The notes under the pieces were generated by a model that was given only the letters and a program-made list of their open reading frames with translations, ran no database searches and was not told the origin of the DNA. Below, in pieces: positions 1 through 10,085 of a stretch of DNA of 64,000 nt. Within the stretch, counting starts at the first letter, position 1; each line of letters opens with the position of its first letter. Position numbers and translations under genes: made by a program. The stretch is from Amphibalanus amphitrite (lineage: Eukaryota; Arthropoda; Thecostraca; Balanomorpha; Balanidae), in the NCBI RefSeq assembly GCF_019059575.1, contig NW_024883116.1:62001-126000 (forward strand). Direction: 5' to 3'.

Positions 1-52
1 CAGGCCGCTGACGCGCGCCCAGGTGACGGGCATGTCCTCCTCCGTGGCGATA
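1..52 (-). CDS. Possible partial exon at window edge
   Basis: Read on the minus strand, a CAG acceptor at 55-53 is followed by an open frame reading IATEEDMPVTWARVSGL to the window edge. The GC-rich third positions look coding, and a TGA lies a few codons upstream of the acceptor, so the frame would have to begin at the splice site. The upstream pyrimidine tract is poor. The residues are not enough to name a family. An alternative is a start at the internal ATG, or chance. Confidence 0.28.
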
Positions 53-930
53 CTGTCACGGTGACATCAGCGCACCATTCTCGGTCACGGACCTGGACCG
101 TCCTGCTCGATGCCCCGCTCTGACCTGTCGCCCAGCCCACGTCAATCGCGCCGCAGCTGCTCGCTTCGGCTCCAAAACAGAGGCGCGCCTCGGCCGAAAC
201 ACGGAGCGCTCACCACCGCGCCCCTGCACGTGGCTATCATGACGTGCCCAGCGGTCTCTGTCACCTGCCTAGTAAACATGTTGCTGCGGTATACTCGTAC
301 GTATCGTGATTGCACTATGACGTGGCGCTCTCCAGGTGCAGTGTTCATTTCGAGCTTACAATAGGGTGTGATGGATAATGATTCGGTGCGATTGAGCTTC
401 AAGGCCGGTCTTTTTCACCGTTCCGGGCACTTAGAGGCACTTTTCTGAGTGCTGGGGTAGTATTTTAGCAGCATTTGGTGAGGCAAGTGCCCTCCGCCTG
501 TTAGGTGGAGGGAATTATATAAACCCCAAATTGGGCCTCCTGGTTTGGCTTAGAGACATTCGCTCTCTGTTCGAGATCTGCTTCGAAATGGTTTTTTTTC
601 GCAGCTCTTCATGTCGGAGCAGCTCCCCATATAGGAGCTGCGAAAAGATGCTCACATATGTGAAAAAGTCATTCAACTGACGAATCAGCGCGCGTCACAT
701 AGCAGGTGTCATATGACACAGTAAAAGCCTGTTTTATATGTAAACCATATTCGAAATGACAAAACGGCACAATAAATCCTGTGTATCTGTCAAATGTTTG
801 ACATGCAAATGCCATATCAACGGATGATTTAGTGCACATCTTTCCAAAAACTCACGTTTTATACCCGTTTGACTCTGAAGTGGCAGCTACACGGAGAAAA
901 ATGATTACTCCCCCCGGGAATCACGATCCC
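53..930. other. No gene recognised
   Basis: GC-rich sequence to about 250, then ordinary intergenic-looking DNA. An 8-bp stem at 619-641 (arms GCAGCTCC and GGAGCTGC) is the only structure seen. Open frames here overlap on both strands and look like chance. From about 893, CACGGAGAAAAATGATTAC resembles a degenerate CACTGAAAA-type terminus like those at 4107 and 6046. Confidence 0.4.
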
Positions 931-1125
931 CTATTTGGGAATCAACTGACACCCATGGTGTAATCCGATTCTGAAAAACAGTGTCCATACACCGTTTTTT
1001 AGTGTAAATTGATCTCGATCAGAATCACATACCCAAGGGTCATTTGACTCCCAAAATTTTGACTCCCATTTTAGGTGTCGTGTCAAAAGATCCTGCACGG
1101 TGTCAGTGTAAAATAACACATCTAA

Positions 1126-1471
1126 GCGTTTTTGACGCTATCATGAGGAGTTTTTATATCCTATAGGTGTCATTTCACACAGTTGAGTGTTTTCGCAATC
1201 CGTGACTCCCTTATTAGGTGTAATTTGATCCTCAGTGGTGTCATAATATTCCGTTCAAATGACTTATTAAGTGTAATTTGACCCTCGGTAGTGTCATAAT
1301 ATTCCGGTGTCATTTGAGCCCCATTGGGTTCAAATGACACCGGAATATTATGGCACCACTGAGGGTCAAATTACACCTAATAAGCGAGTCACGGATTACG
1401 AAAACGCTTCACTGAGTGAAATGACACCTATAGGGTTCAAAAACTCCACATGATGGTATCAAAAAAACACT
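1126..1471. repeat. Imperfect foldback repeat rich in GGTGTCATTTGA
   Basis: Left arm 1126-1322 and right arm 1324-1471 are reverse complements around CATTTGAGCCCCATTGGG. The left arm carries one extra copy of a roughly 54-bp unit containing GTGTAATTTGA and GTCATAATATTCCG. The words GGTGTCA and CAAATGACACC recur at 3.6-4.1 kb and at 14.9 kb, so this is a dispersed family, probably a non-autonomous DNA element. Confidence 0.7.
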
Positions 1472-1502
1472 AAATTATTACAGAAATTGTTTTAACGTCA
1501 CT

Positions 1503-1553
1503 GGTGGTATACCACCATCCCTTGACTCTGCAGTGCTACACTGCAGAGTCAAG
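1503..1553. other. Two adjacent short hairpins
   Basis: A 14-nt palindrome (GGTGGTATACCACC, 1503-1516) is followed by a perfect 15-bp stem with a 3-nt loop. The arms are 1521-1535 (CTTGACTCTGCAGTG) and 1539-1553. It lies between the foldback and the GACTCC repeats and may mark an element end. Confidence 0.6.
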
Positions 1554-1560
1554 AGATTTT

Positions 1561-1703
1561 CAGTGAATCAGACTCCGAATCCAGCTCCGGCTTCCAATAT
1601 CGACTCCGACTCCGACTACGGCCAGAACTGTCGTTTCCAACCGACTCCGACTACGGCCAGAACTGTCGACTCCAACGGACTCCGACTCTGAATCCGTAAC
1701 CCT
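1561..1703. mobile_element. GACTCC-rich hAT-like miniature element, copy 1
   Basis: The block starts CAGTGAATCAGACTCCGAA and ends GTAACCCTG, with GACTCC and GACTACGGCC repeats between. Ends of the CAGTG...CCCTG type flanking GGAGTCGGAGTC arrays suggest hAT MITEs. Related copies lie at 2310-2472 and 27557-27694. No 8-bp target duplication was found here, so the class is inferred from the ends. Confidence 0.45.
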
Positions 1704-1821
1704 GGTGTAGGTTCAGTGATTTGAATCAATGCCCCGAGTGACGTCATGTGTGAGCTAGCCATGGCTGGTCCGCTACGAAGATGAAATAGGCAAAAGCCCA
1801 ATCAGCAGGCTGCACTGTCAC

Positions 1822-2265
1822 TTAGCGGACGAAGATTTGCGGAAAAAAATGCGAGACGAAGAAATGCGGAGACAAAGAAATGTGCGGACGAAGAAATGCG
1901 AGACAAAAAAATACGGAGACGAAGAAATGCGAGACGAAGAAATGCGAGACGAAGACATGCAAGACGAAGACATGCGAGGCGAAGAAATGCGAGACGAAGA
2001 AATGCGAGACGAAGAAATGCGAGACGAAGAAATGCGAGACGAAGAAAAGCGAAACGAAGAAATGCGAGACGAAGAAATGCGAGACAAAGAAATGCGCGGA
2101 CGAAGAAATGCGGAGACGAAGAAATGCTCGGACGAAGAAATGCGAGACGAAGAAATGCGAGACGAAGAAATGCACGACGAAGAAAGGCGGAGACGAAGAA
2201 ATGCGCGGACGAAGAAATGAGCGGACGAAGTTTTGCGGACGAAGAATTGCGCGACGAAGAAATGC
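1822..2265. repeat. 15-bp minisatellite, consensus GAAGAAATGCGAGAC
   Basis: About 28 tandem copies of a 15-bp unit with point variants. Because 15 is divisible by three and the unit lacks stops in most registers, three plus-strand and three minus-strand frames run open across it. The predicted proteins are mere pentapeptide repeats, and there is no reason to call any of them a gene. The array sits between two copies of a duplicated flank (see 1556-2605). Confidence 0.9.
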
Positions 2266-2309
2266 CATGCAAAGATTTGTCCGGATACGCTGCGGTGTCA
2301 ATTGATTTT

Positions 2310-2472
2310 CGGTGACCCAGACTCCGACTCCAGCTCCGGCTTCCAAAGTCGCCGTCGACTCCGACTCTGACTCAGGCCACAACTGTCAACTCCACCCGAC
2401 TCTGACTCTGACTCTGTAACTGTAACTGTAACTGTAACTGTAACTGTAACTGTAACTGTAACTGTAACCCTG
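2310..2472. mobile_element. GACTCC-rich hAT-like miniature element, copy 2
   Basis: Second copy of the 1561-1703 element, ending GTAACCCTGG. It contains a (TGTAAC)9 hexanucleotide expansion at 2415-2468 that is absent from copy 1. Confidence 0.45.
2415..2468. repeat. (TGTAAC)9 microsatellite
   Basis: Nine uninterrupted copies of the hexamer, inside the second GACTCC-rich element. Confidence 0.95.
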
Positions 2473-2636
2473 GTGCGAACCACAGCTCAGGTCCAGTGGT
2501 TTGAGTCAATGCCCGGCCAATCAGCAAGCTGCATTGTCGTGTGACGTCATTTGTGTTCTAGCCATGCCGGTCCGCCACGAAGATGAAATAGCTCGACCTT
2601 GCAAGAAAACCGTTAGGAAAGCCGTTGACTTCAGTT

Positions 2637-2875
2637 GCCGGAAGTGTGCCCACGTGGGTGCGTGTGGTGTGAGCGGGGAGAGGAACTTATTTGAATTAAC
2701 GCGCTTGTAATGTCGCCAAACGTTGTTTAAAGTGTAGATTTACTTCAAGTAATAGTGCTTTAACGATAAACTTCAGATATTATTTGTAGTTTGCTCAACA
2801 TGCGTATTTAAACAACGAGGCGCCCTGCACTCGGCGAAATTGAAATTCTGAAGTAGGACAAGATAGCAACGCACC
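2637..2875 (+). promoter_or_regulatory. Possible promoter and 5' leader
   Basis: Upstream of the candidate start at 2876 there is a GCCGGAAGTG motif (ETS/GABP type) at about 2639 and an E-box CCACGTGGG at about 2650, then unique-looking AT-rich sequence. ETS motifs near starts are typical of animal housekeeping promoters. No TATA box is obvious. Inference only. Confidence 0.35.
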
Positions 2876-2887
2876 ATGGAGACGGAG
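2876..2887 (+). CDS. Candidate first coding exon, 12 nt
   Basis: CACCATGGAGACGGAG is immediately followed by GTAAGT. It combines a strong Kozak start (ACCATGG) with a consensus 5' splice donor and would encode Met-Glu-Thr-Glu in phase 0. No matching downstream exon was found before the minus-strand gene that ends near 6626, so the transcript would have to be short, overlap that gene, or the site is fortuitous. Confidence 0.3.
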
Positions 2888-2893
2888 GTAAGT

Positions 2894-3640
2894 TTTTATG
2901 TCATTAAGCTGCAGAATAACTCTACCTAAGTACCTAAGTAGCAATAATCACCGGTTGATGGAACATTGTTGAAATGTGAGTAATTCCTTACGGTGAATGG
3001 AGTCACGGACCCATGAGCCTTACGATAAGTTTTCATTAGATTTCGCCATACATTTCGTGCCCAAATGTTTTGGAATTTATTGTTGCATATAAAATAAAGA
3101 ATGACATGCATGTATTGTTAATTTACGTCACGTGGTTAACAACTGCAATTATGACTCTGTTGGAGAGTGTATTTTGATCCCATAAGGTGTATGATTCCGA
3201 GAATCATTTGACAATATCTGGTATAAGGACTGATTGAAAAGAAGACGTCATCGTCAATAGATAAAATTGTAGCTGCAAGGGTGAAGACACATGCAAGCTA
3301 CATTTTAAGTCTCGTTGCAGTCTGGCTAATCGTTCCTATAAGCTTCAGAAGCAGAACATACCCATGGGTATGTTGGTTAGTTGTACCATACTATTGGTCT
3401 CAAGATAAGGGCCCAGGCGACCTGTTTTTCTGATGCGATGAATATACCCTTTATACCATCGCCGCAGCTCGGTTCGAGTGCATCCCTCACCCCACACAAC
3501 CGAATCCCTGCACTCGAATATTACCGGTATTTCTTATATAGGAGACCAATAGTACCGGTAATATTGACATTAGCTGCAATGTATGACGCTAACAGGAACA
3601 GGCTCTGAGCCGGTATAGAAAAACCATCCCAAGAGTCATT
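2894..3640. other. No gene recognised
   Basis: Intergenic or intronic sequence. The only structure noted is an inverted repeat of ATATTACCGGTA around 3518-3565. No open frame here has exon-like boundaries. Confidence 0.4.
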
Positions 3641-4107
3641 TGACACCGTTGAGGTGACACCTAAGAGGGGTGTTTTTTTAGGCGTACCAAAAACGCGCAG
3701 TTTCCAGGAGTCCGATTACACCCGGAATCAGACACCCCCCGAGGTAATCTGTCTCTGGTTGGGAGTGTATTTTATACCACATGTCGTCAAAAGATTCCCG
3801 GAATCATACACCGTGTGGGATCAAAATACACCCTCAAAATCCGATTGCTCCCTGAAGTGACACCTGAAAGGGGTGTTTTTTGAAGCGTACCAAAAACGCG
3901 CAGTTTCCAGGAGTCAGATTACACCCGGAATCAGACTATTATGACTCTGATTTGGGGTGTATTTTTATTCCATAAGGCGTATGATTCCGGGAATCATTTG
4001 ACGCCGTACGGTATAAAAATACACCCTCAACCAGTGTCATAATACCCTAGAAAGTGTCTGATTCCGGGTGTAATCGGACTCCAGAAAACTGCGCGTTTTT
4101 GGTACGC
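3640..4107. repeat. Inverted and tandem repeat block with GCGTACC ends
   Basis: GCGTACCAAAAACGCGCAG occurs directly at 3682-3700 and 3885-3903 and inverted at 4089-4107. Each is joined to CAGGAGTC(C/A)GATTACACCCGG. The spacer carries GGTGTATTTT(A/T)AT and GGAATCATTTGACACC words shared with the 1.1-kb foldback. It abuts the next element at 4107 and is probably a related miniature element. Confidence 0.6.
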
Positions 4108-5890
4108 ACTGAAAACTTTTTTACCATTTCCTAGGGGGTAAACCCGCCATAGCATGGTAGCTTGACACACAGACGTTTTTTACCACCTTCCAGATGGTAC
4201 ATTTTACTCTTTCATGGAGAGTAAACTCGTCAGGGAGGGGTAACGTGACACCCAGACGTTTTTTACCATCTTCTGTATGGTAAACTCTTTTGATTTACTC
4301 TCGTCTAGAGGGTAACATTTTCGGAAGTTACGCTCTGTGGAAGGGTATCTCTTTAATGTGACCCTCCTCTAAAGAGTAGCATGCCATCTACTCTGTGATT
4401 AACCCTCTTACAGAGAGTATACCCTTCTGGCTTACCCTCAGTCATATGGTAATGCTTACTCTTCCCCAAAGAGTTTACCCTCCAGAGGATGGTAGCTTGA
4501 CACACAGACGTTTTTTACCACCTTCCAGATGGTAAATTTTACTCTCTCATGGAGAGTAAACTCGTCAGGGAGGGGTAACGTGACACACAGACGTTTTTTA
4601 TCATCTTCTGTATGGTAAACTCTTTTGATTTACTCTCGTCTAGAGGGTAACATTTTTCAAAGTTACACGCTGTGGAAGGGTAACTCTTTAACGTGACCCT
4701 CCTCTAAAGAGTAGCATGCCATCTACTCTGTGCTTTACCCTCTTACATAGAGTATATCCTTCTGGCTTACCCTTAGTCACATGGTAATGTTTACTCTTTC
4801 CTTTAGTGTAAATCCCCCAGAGGATGGTAACGGACCCACAGACGCTTTCTTCAGAAGCTTCGCGAAGCTTCTGTTAACCGGAGTTCATCAACTAAAAACA
4901 TGATTCCAGAGCAACAATATATTTGGCATGCCGTACAAACAATACGGGGGGATTTACCAGCCATGAACATTGTGAGACTCTCCACTTAATCATACGGAGT
5001 TATAACTCCGTATGAATAAGTGGAGAGTCTCACAATGTTCATGGCTGGTGAACCCCTCGTATTGTTTGTACGGAATGCCAAATATATAGTGTTGCTCTTG
5101 AAGCATGCTGATTAGCTCCGGTTATCAGAAGCTTCGCGAAGCTTCTGAAGAAAGCGTCTGTGGGCCCGTTACCATCCTCTGGGGGGGTTTACACTAAAGG
5201 AAAGAGTAAAATCACCATGTGACTAAGGGTAAGCCAGAAGGATATACTCTATGTAAGAGGGTAAAGCACAGAGTAGATGGCATGCTACTCTTTAGAGGAG
5301 GGTCACGTTAAATAGTTACCCTTCCACAGCGTGTTACTTCGAAAATGTTACCTTCTAGACGAGAGTAAATCAAAAGAGTTTACCATACAGAAGATGGTAA
5401 AAAACGTCTGTGTGTCACGTTACCCCTCCCTGACGAGTTAACTCTCCATGAGAGAGTAAAATTTACCATCTGGAAGGTGCTAAAAAACGTCTGTGTGTCA
5501 AGCTACCATCCTCTGGGGGGTAAATTCTTTGGGGAAGAGTAAGCATTACCATTTGACTGAGGGTAAGCCAAAAGGGTATACTCTCTGCAAGAGGGTAAAT
5601 CACAGAGTAGATGGCATGCTACTCTTAAGAGGAGGGTCAGTTAAAGAGTGACCCTTCCACGGCGTGTAACTTCGGAAATGTTACCCTCTAGACGAAAGTA
5701 AATCAAAAGAGTTTACCATACAGAAGATGATAAAAAACGTCTGTGTGTCACGTTACCCCTCACTGACGAGTTTACTCTTCATGAAAGAGTAAAATTAACC
5801 ATCTGGAGGGTGGTAAAAAACGTCTGTGTGTCAAGCATACCATGCTATGGCGGGTTTCCCCTTCAGGAAATGGAAAAAAAGTTTTCAGTG
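4107..5890. mobile_element. 1.78-kb foldback element with CACTGAAAAC ends
   Basis: Near-palindromic over its whole length: arms 4107-5002 and 5003-5890, centre CGGAGTTATAACTCCG. The left end CACTGAAAACTTTTTTACC matches the reverse complement of the right end. Each arm holds two direct copies of a roughly 335-bp unit (from 4157 and 4491) built from GATGGTA and GAGTAAA words. Two exact copies of the 22-bp palindrome with half-site CAGAAGCTTCG lie at 4852-4873 and 5126-5147. No coding sequence and no clear target duplication. The CACTG end recalls CACTA/Chapaev (CMC) or Transib elements; class unproven. Confidence 0.75.
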
Positions 5891-6045
5891 AACAAAGCGT
5901 TTAGCGATGCACACGCGGTAAATAAACATTACGATACAACTTGAATACAACTTAAATATGAACACTTTAAATGAATACTTGAATATAAATAATAATAAAG
6001 CTCCCTCGAATTGGATAAGGCACAGCGCACAACATTTGAAGTGAA
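5891..6045. other. Spacer between CACTG-ended elements
   Basis: AT-rich 155-bp spacer with no recognisable feature, lying between two CACTGAAAAC-type termini. Confidence 0.5.
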
Positions 6046-6610
6046 CACTGAAAACAAAATTACCCATGGGTGATGAGTAAACTCATGAACCGGCGGTAAT
6101 TTTAAACAACCTATTTGACTGCTCGAGGCGCCGGTAATGTAACTAGGCCTGCACCGGTCATTCCACCTCTCAATTGTGCGTTAACTCATGTCTCTTCACT
6201 CGTGTATTATGAGTTAACCGATTGTGAAAAACTCATGTACTCTTGGTAACTCATTTTGATTACTCATGATATGCGAGTATAGGCTTACTCATATTACACC
6301 GTTAATGAAGACACCACACGTTTGACTACATGAGGCGCTAGTAAATGTTACTAGCCCTGTAGCGGTCACATCACCAATGAGTTGCGGGTTAACTCTCGTT
6401 CCCTCACTCATACCACATGAGTTTACCGTTTGTGACGAATTCAAGCATTGCTAGTAACTCATGCCATGAAACGATTGATACGCGAGTTAAATGTAACTCA
6501 TAACATGATGGTCAAGTGAACACACCTATTAGATCGCTCTGCCGCCGGTTTTTCCACTCTGTCGACTCATCCCCTGGCGGTCAGCCTCACCCATGAGATG
6601 AGAGTCATAA
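6046..6610. repeat. ACTCATG-rich terminal block, left
   Basis: After the CACTGAAAAC end come two diverged direct copies of a roughly 215-bp unit. Each runs from a GACT(G/A)C(T/A) word through GAGGCGC(C/T)(G/A)GTAA and CGGTCA to ACTCAT(G/A)-type words. Related to the block ending at 14185. Confidence 0.55.
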
Positions 6611-6625
6611 CATTAAAACATAAGG

Positions 6626-6631
6626 TTTATT
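6626..6631 (-). terminator. AATAAA polyadenylation signal
   Basis: On the minus strand TTTTAATAAACC lies about 235 nt beyond the stop codon of the terminal exon at 6863, a normal distance for an animal 3' UTR. It supports this exon being the last. Confidence 0.5.
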
Positions 6632-6862
6632 AAAACAATGCATAGCATGCAAATAAACCACGACTATTACATCATTGATCATATGAACAAGGGTGATGAA
6701 CACAGCACGACGCTCATGCCCTTCCAGACATGAACTTGGCCTACACGCATGAAAAGGCGTTAACGCCATTTCTTTGCAAAACTATACCCGGCAGAAACAT
6801 GCAAACACAAAAAGAGACAGAAAGTCCCTAAAGTGCTGCCTCATGTCCCTCCCCGTGCACTC

Positions 6863-7219
6863 CTAAACGCAGCCGGTCATCGCCGCCCACTGCTTTGGGG
6901 GCGGCGACACATCGGTCTTCAGGATCACGGCACACATCAGGTAGCCGGCCAGACGGATGGCTGGGCGGTTGAACGACTGCGCAAACACTGTGAACGCGGC
7001 CCCCCACGTCAGCAGCTTGTTCACCTTTGCCGTTAGCTCCTTAAACTGCACTGCTGGCACGCCCTCTATGGCGTGGAAGTCGTCCGCCACATGAGGCCGT
7101 GGCTGCGGCGCCGATGTGAACACAACTTGGTGCTCTTTAGCACGGTGCAGAGAAGATGGTCGATCGCATCGTCTGCGACGGAAAAATTTACCTTCAGAAA
7201 TCAAGGCCACGAACTGCAA
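6863..7219 (-). CDS. Terminal coding exon of unidentified spliced gene
   Basis: A minus-strand frame closed by TAG at 6865-6863. Its last 90 or so codons are strongly GC-ending (runs of CTG, GCC, GTG, ATC, AAG), the clearest coding signal in the window. It includes HVADDFHAIEGVPAVQFKEL, then KVNKLLTWGAAFTVFAQSF and ends KQWAAMTGCV. The ATG-less upstream part to 7219 is probably intron. Plausible acceptors are CTAAAG at 7135 (exon from 7134, phase fits the exon at 9953-10085) or CGCCGCAG near 7107. A 3' UTR with AATAAA follows. I do not recognise the family; no transposase motif is visible. Confidence 0.6.
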   Translation of the reverse strand: MQFVALISEGKFFRRRRCDRPSSLHRAKEHQVVFTSAPQPRPHVADDFHAIEGVPAVQFKELTAKVNKLLTWGAAFTVFAQSFNRPAIRLAGYLMCAVILKTDVSPPPKQWAAMTGCV

Positions 7220-7339
7220 ACTTTAATTTGGTACAGTATGCCTCTCGCAATTTTAACCCACGTCTAATTTGGCCAAATCTGCACCTAATCTCTTTTACAG
7301 CAAATATCTGTATTTTATGAATTTATTTCAGTGTTTTCA

Positions 7340-8214
7340 TCGATGATACTCTCTGATGATATGGTAAAGCAGGCATATAAGCAATTAGTGCAACCACACT
7401 TAACATGAAAATGGCACCCGTGATCCCGTTTTATGCCCCTGATGACATCTCAGGTCACGAATGGTATCTGACAGTTTTTCGCGAAGAACTTTTGATAGAG
7501 GCATAGAACGATGAAAACACCTTCGTTGTGTTCATCTCGACGAACGGATCAACTGATGTGCAACCTGACCTTTATCGGTCAGGTTCGCTACTGAGAACTA
7601 CCTACCTTGAACTACCTTGAACTACCTTGAACTGAGGTCAAATTTTTAAGTTAACCTTTCAAGGTCACATAATAGTTTATTCAATGCGTCTTGCCGAGAG
7701 AAACACGATTCCGGTAAAAGAAAGCACGTGAAAGGCTTAAGTCAAAAGTTTTTGCTGAAAAACTTTCAGAAAAAAAAAATATATCTATTTTGGCAGTTTT
7801 TACCCCTCCCCCGCATGCAAAACCACTGACGGCAGGTCAAATCTGAGAGAATTAATCAGAAAGAGCGTTAATGGGCTATCAAAGGCGCTTTTATGTGGTT
7901 TTGTAGCTCTATTAGTTTCCGAGCTATGCGTTGATCTGACCAAAATTTGAATGTTGTCAAAAATTGAAAATTATCAAAATTTAACCTGGAAATCGGTGAA
8001 CTTTTGCATTCAATGACCTCTTGTGACCTGACCTTTGACCTGACCAAAAAAGTGACCGAAATAATTTCTTCCTTATTTTTGACGTCCTTTCGAACGCCGC
8101 CTTCGCCGTATCGCTACATGGCCCAGGAGCTAAGTTAAAAGGGGGGTTCAAACGTTTCCTCCCCCCCCCCAGCAGGGCCTGGAAATCCAGGAACTCCCGC
8201 GGGGTGCGGGTTAG
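7340..8214. mobile_element. Old, truncated copy of the 39920-type TTAA element
   Basis: From CATGAAAATGG through ACGAATGGTATCT and AGTTTTTCGC to GGCCCAGGAGC and the C-tract, this matches the right part of the element at 39920-41939, with many substitutions. It ends GTGCGGGTTAG, a decayed GGGTTAA terminus. The left part is missing. It lies in the intron of the minus-strand gene. Confidence 0.65.
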
Positions 8215-8330
8215 AAGATGCTTGTGAGCATAACATTAAAATATGTTTAGAGTAAATAGTGCTCGCATATATTACTTTCAAATTGACGATAAAAATGTGT
8301 TAATCACACTCAATGCCTATAGGTATTGAG

Positions 8331-8358
8331 TATCCACTGTAGTTTACTACAGTGGATA
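8331..8358. other. Perfect 12-bp hairpin
   Basis: TATCCACTGTAG, loop TTTA, CTACAGTGGATA. Intronic; function unknown. Confidence 0.7.
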
Positions 8359-8466
8359 TAACGATGAACTTCTATGATCTCTTATAAGAAGCACGAATGA
8401 AATTTTACATTTTTCTACTCTTTTTTAAATACTTTCCGTGTAAGTGTATACGAGTATATCAAACTG

Positions 8467-9870
8467 TTAAAGGGACTATCCCACCTTCTAAAATGTTGTT
8501 AAAACCAGTTAAATTGTGCCCGACTTTATAGATTGGATGACCAGGAACACGGTTCTGGCATTTATTTTTCATTAAACATCTTAGGCTTCCCATATTCCAA
8601 ACACAAACTTTCAAATATGTGACGTCACAGCCCAAAATTACCTCCTTCCCCAGGCCACATTACTGTCATAAAGCTGATTCTTTTTACTCTGTAGGCACCA
8701 CAACAAAGTTCAGACCAAGTTTTAAGCGATTTTTCAACGAACAAACCCATTTAAATCAGAATGACTAAACGAGGTGACGTCACACTAACGGTCGCTCCAT
8801 GTTGAAGATAGGGCCTTGTACAAGGCCCATTTTCAAATGAAGGGAACGAATTTCTTCAACACCAAGAGGCCGCGGGGGTTGCAACCTAGATAGACAGTGG
8901 TTTCTGAACCTCGCCGCAAACTTGGCTATCTCAACTCAAACCCCATGTTAACCCTCGCATGTGTAGGGGGGGGGGGTCGGATGGACCCCCCCCCATGGTT
9001 TTTCGCGAATAACTCGCGTAAAAAGCGGCCGATCGCGACGAAACTTTCAGTACCCTCGCATTGATCAATTTGACACCTACCCTGAAAATTTCATGACCCT
9101 GACCCAAATGACCTTTGACCTGTGACCTCTTTTCCGAGACCATGTTTGGCCGGAATCGCGATTCGGCGTACGTCGGCTCGCATTAGCCGCGCGTTTGCAA
9201 GCTTTTCGTGGTTTCAAACGTTCAAACATGTGATTTGATGTTGCTCCCATGCATTAGGGCGGGTGTCAAGGTCACCTGAAGGTCAGGTCAGGTCATTGAC
9301 CTTTGGTGACCTCGGGTGACCTCGGTTCACTTTTTCGAGTTTTACATGTTTCTAGGCTAGTTTTTGGAGCTGAATTCGAATTTAGCAACCATTTGAACAT
9401 TTACGAAGTAGTTTTGGTGCCTTCGTAACATGTTACGAAGCTGTCAGAGGCGGTTGACACGTACTACGAATACCCGTCACGACGCCTACTGATTGACCTG
9501 ACCTGACCTGACCCGACCTGGTCTAAATGCTTAAAGACATCATCTGTGATCAAAACTAATACGATATTCGTGATCAGCACCCCGAAAAACCCATTAGCAG
9601 CCACACTTTACGACTTTCTAATAGGTCCCGATTTTCCCGGCTTTGGGTCATTGACCTGACCTGGAAGGTCAACCAATGACCTAGGACCTTAAAATTGGGT
9701 ATCATCGGCTTCCTCTCGTCACGGGCAACACGCTCGTTTTTCCGCGAAGCTCTAGCTCGATCAGGGGCCAAACGGCAAGGGGGGGGGGGTCCAACCGACC
9801 CCCCCCTACACATTAGAAGCTGGAAAACGCCGCACACATGCGAGGGTTAAAGGTGGGATAGTCCCTTTAA
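8467..9870. mobile_element. TTAA element with AGGGAC ends, split by a nested insert
   Basis: TTAA at 8467-8470 is followed by AGGGACTATCCCACCTT. The mirror end AAGGTGGGATAGTCCCT is followed by TTAA at 9867-9870. A second copy without the nested insert is at 50068-50553. The body includes the palindrome GGGCCTTGTACAAGGCCC near 8812. It has no coding sequence and lies in an intron of the minus-strand gene. Confidence 0.85.
8948..9850. mobile_element. TTAA element with CCCTCGCATG ends, nested
   Basis: TTAA at 8948-8951, inverted ends CCCTCGCATGTGT and ACACATGCGAGGG, TTAA at 9847-9850. A G-run/C-run hairpin sits just inside each end and the body is rich in AGGTCA half-sites. The paralogue at 50531 has the same junction with a single TTAA, so insertion into TTAA is shown directly. 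The right end shares the CGCTCGTTTTTCCGCG block with the element at 50674-51713. No transposase. Confidence 0.9.
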
Positions 9871-9952
9871 TAGGACGTTCATAAATACATGAGCTTTTGG
9901 TACCTATTCGGTTACGGTTCCAACATTTCCGGGTAAAATGTTGTTAACTTAC

Positions 9953-10085
9953 CATCTGTGAGGCATCCAGCTGCTCTTTCACCTTCGCCATTGGCCACAA
10001 TCGGGGTCATGGCTTCCCGGGAGAGTTCCAACTCGTTGGTGTCCTGCAAGTCGGCATTTTTTATCCGACTCAGCTCTTTCCAGAC
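9953..10085 (-). CDS. Internal exon of unidentified spliced gene
   Basis: Consensus sites bound a 133-nt exon on the minus strand: acceptor TTGTTTTCAG and donor ATG then GTAAGT. The phase-0 frame is fully open and GC-ending. It begins VWKELSRIKNADLQDTNELE, continues to MTPIVANGEGERAAGCLTD, and leaves phase 1, which fits an acceptor at 7135. A second frame has an in-exon ATG (MAKVKEQLDASQM, phase 0 at the donor) after several stops. Codon usage favours the first. Family not recognised. Confidence 0.6.

Larger units (their letters stand above)
1556..2605. repeat. Duplicated unit flanking the minisatellite
   Basis: 1556-1815 and 2305-2605 are diverged direct copies. Both run from GATTTTC(A/G)GTGA through the GACTCC block to TTTGA(A/G)TCAATGCCC, then GCTAGCCATGG or a close match and GAAGATGAAATAG. 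The minisatellite expanded between them. Confidence 0.65.

Noticed and set aside
1818-2382. Long frames on both strands over the 15-bp minisatellite
   Set aside because: They are a property of the repeat unit; products are pure pentapeptide repeats with no start or splice context.
3465-3500. tRNA B-box-like GGTTCGAGTGC
   Set aside because: No A box at a workable distance and no cloverleaf.
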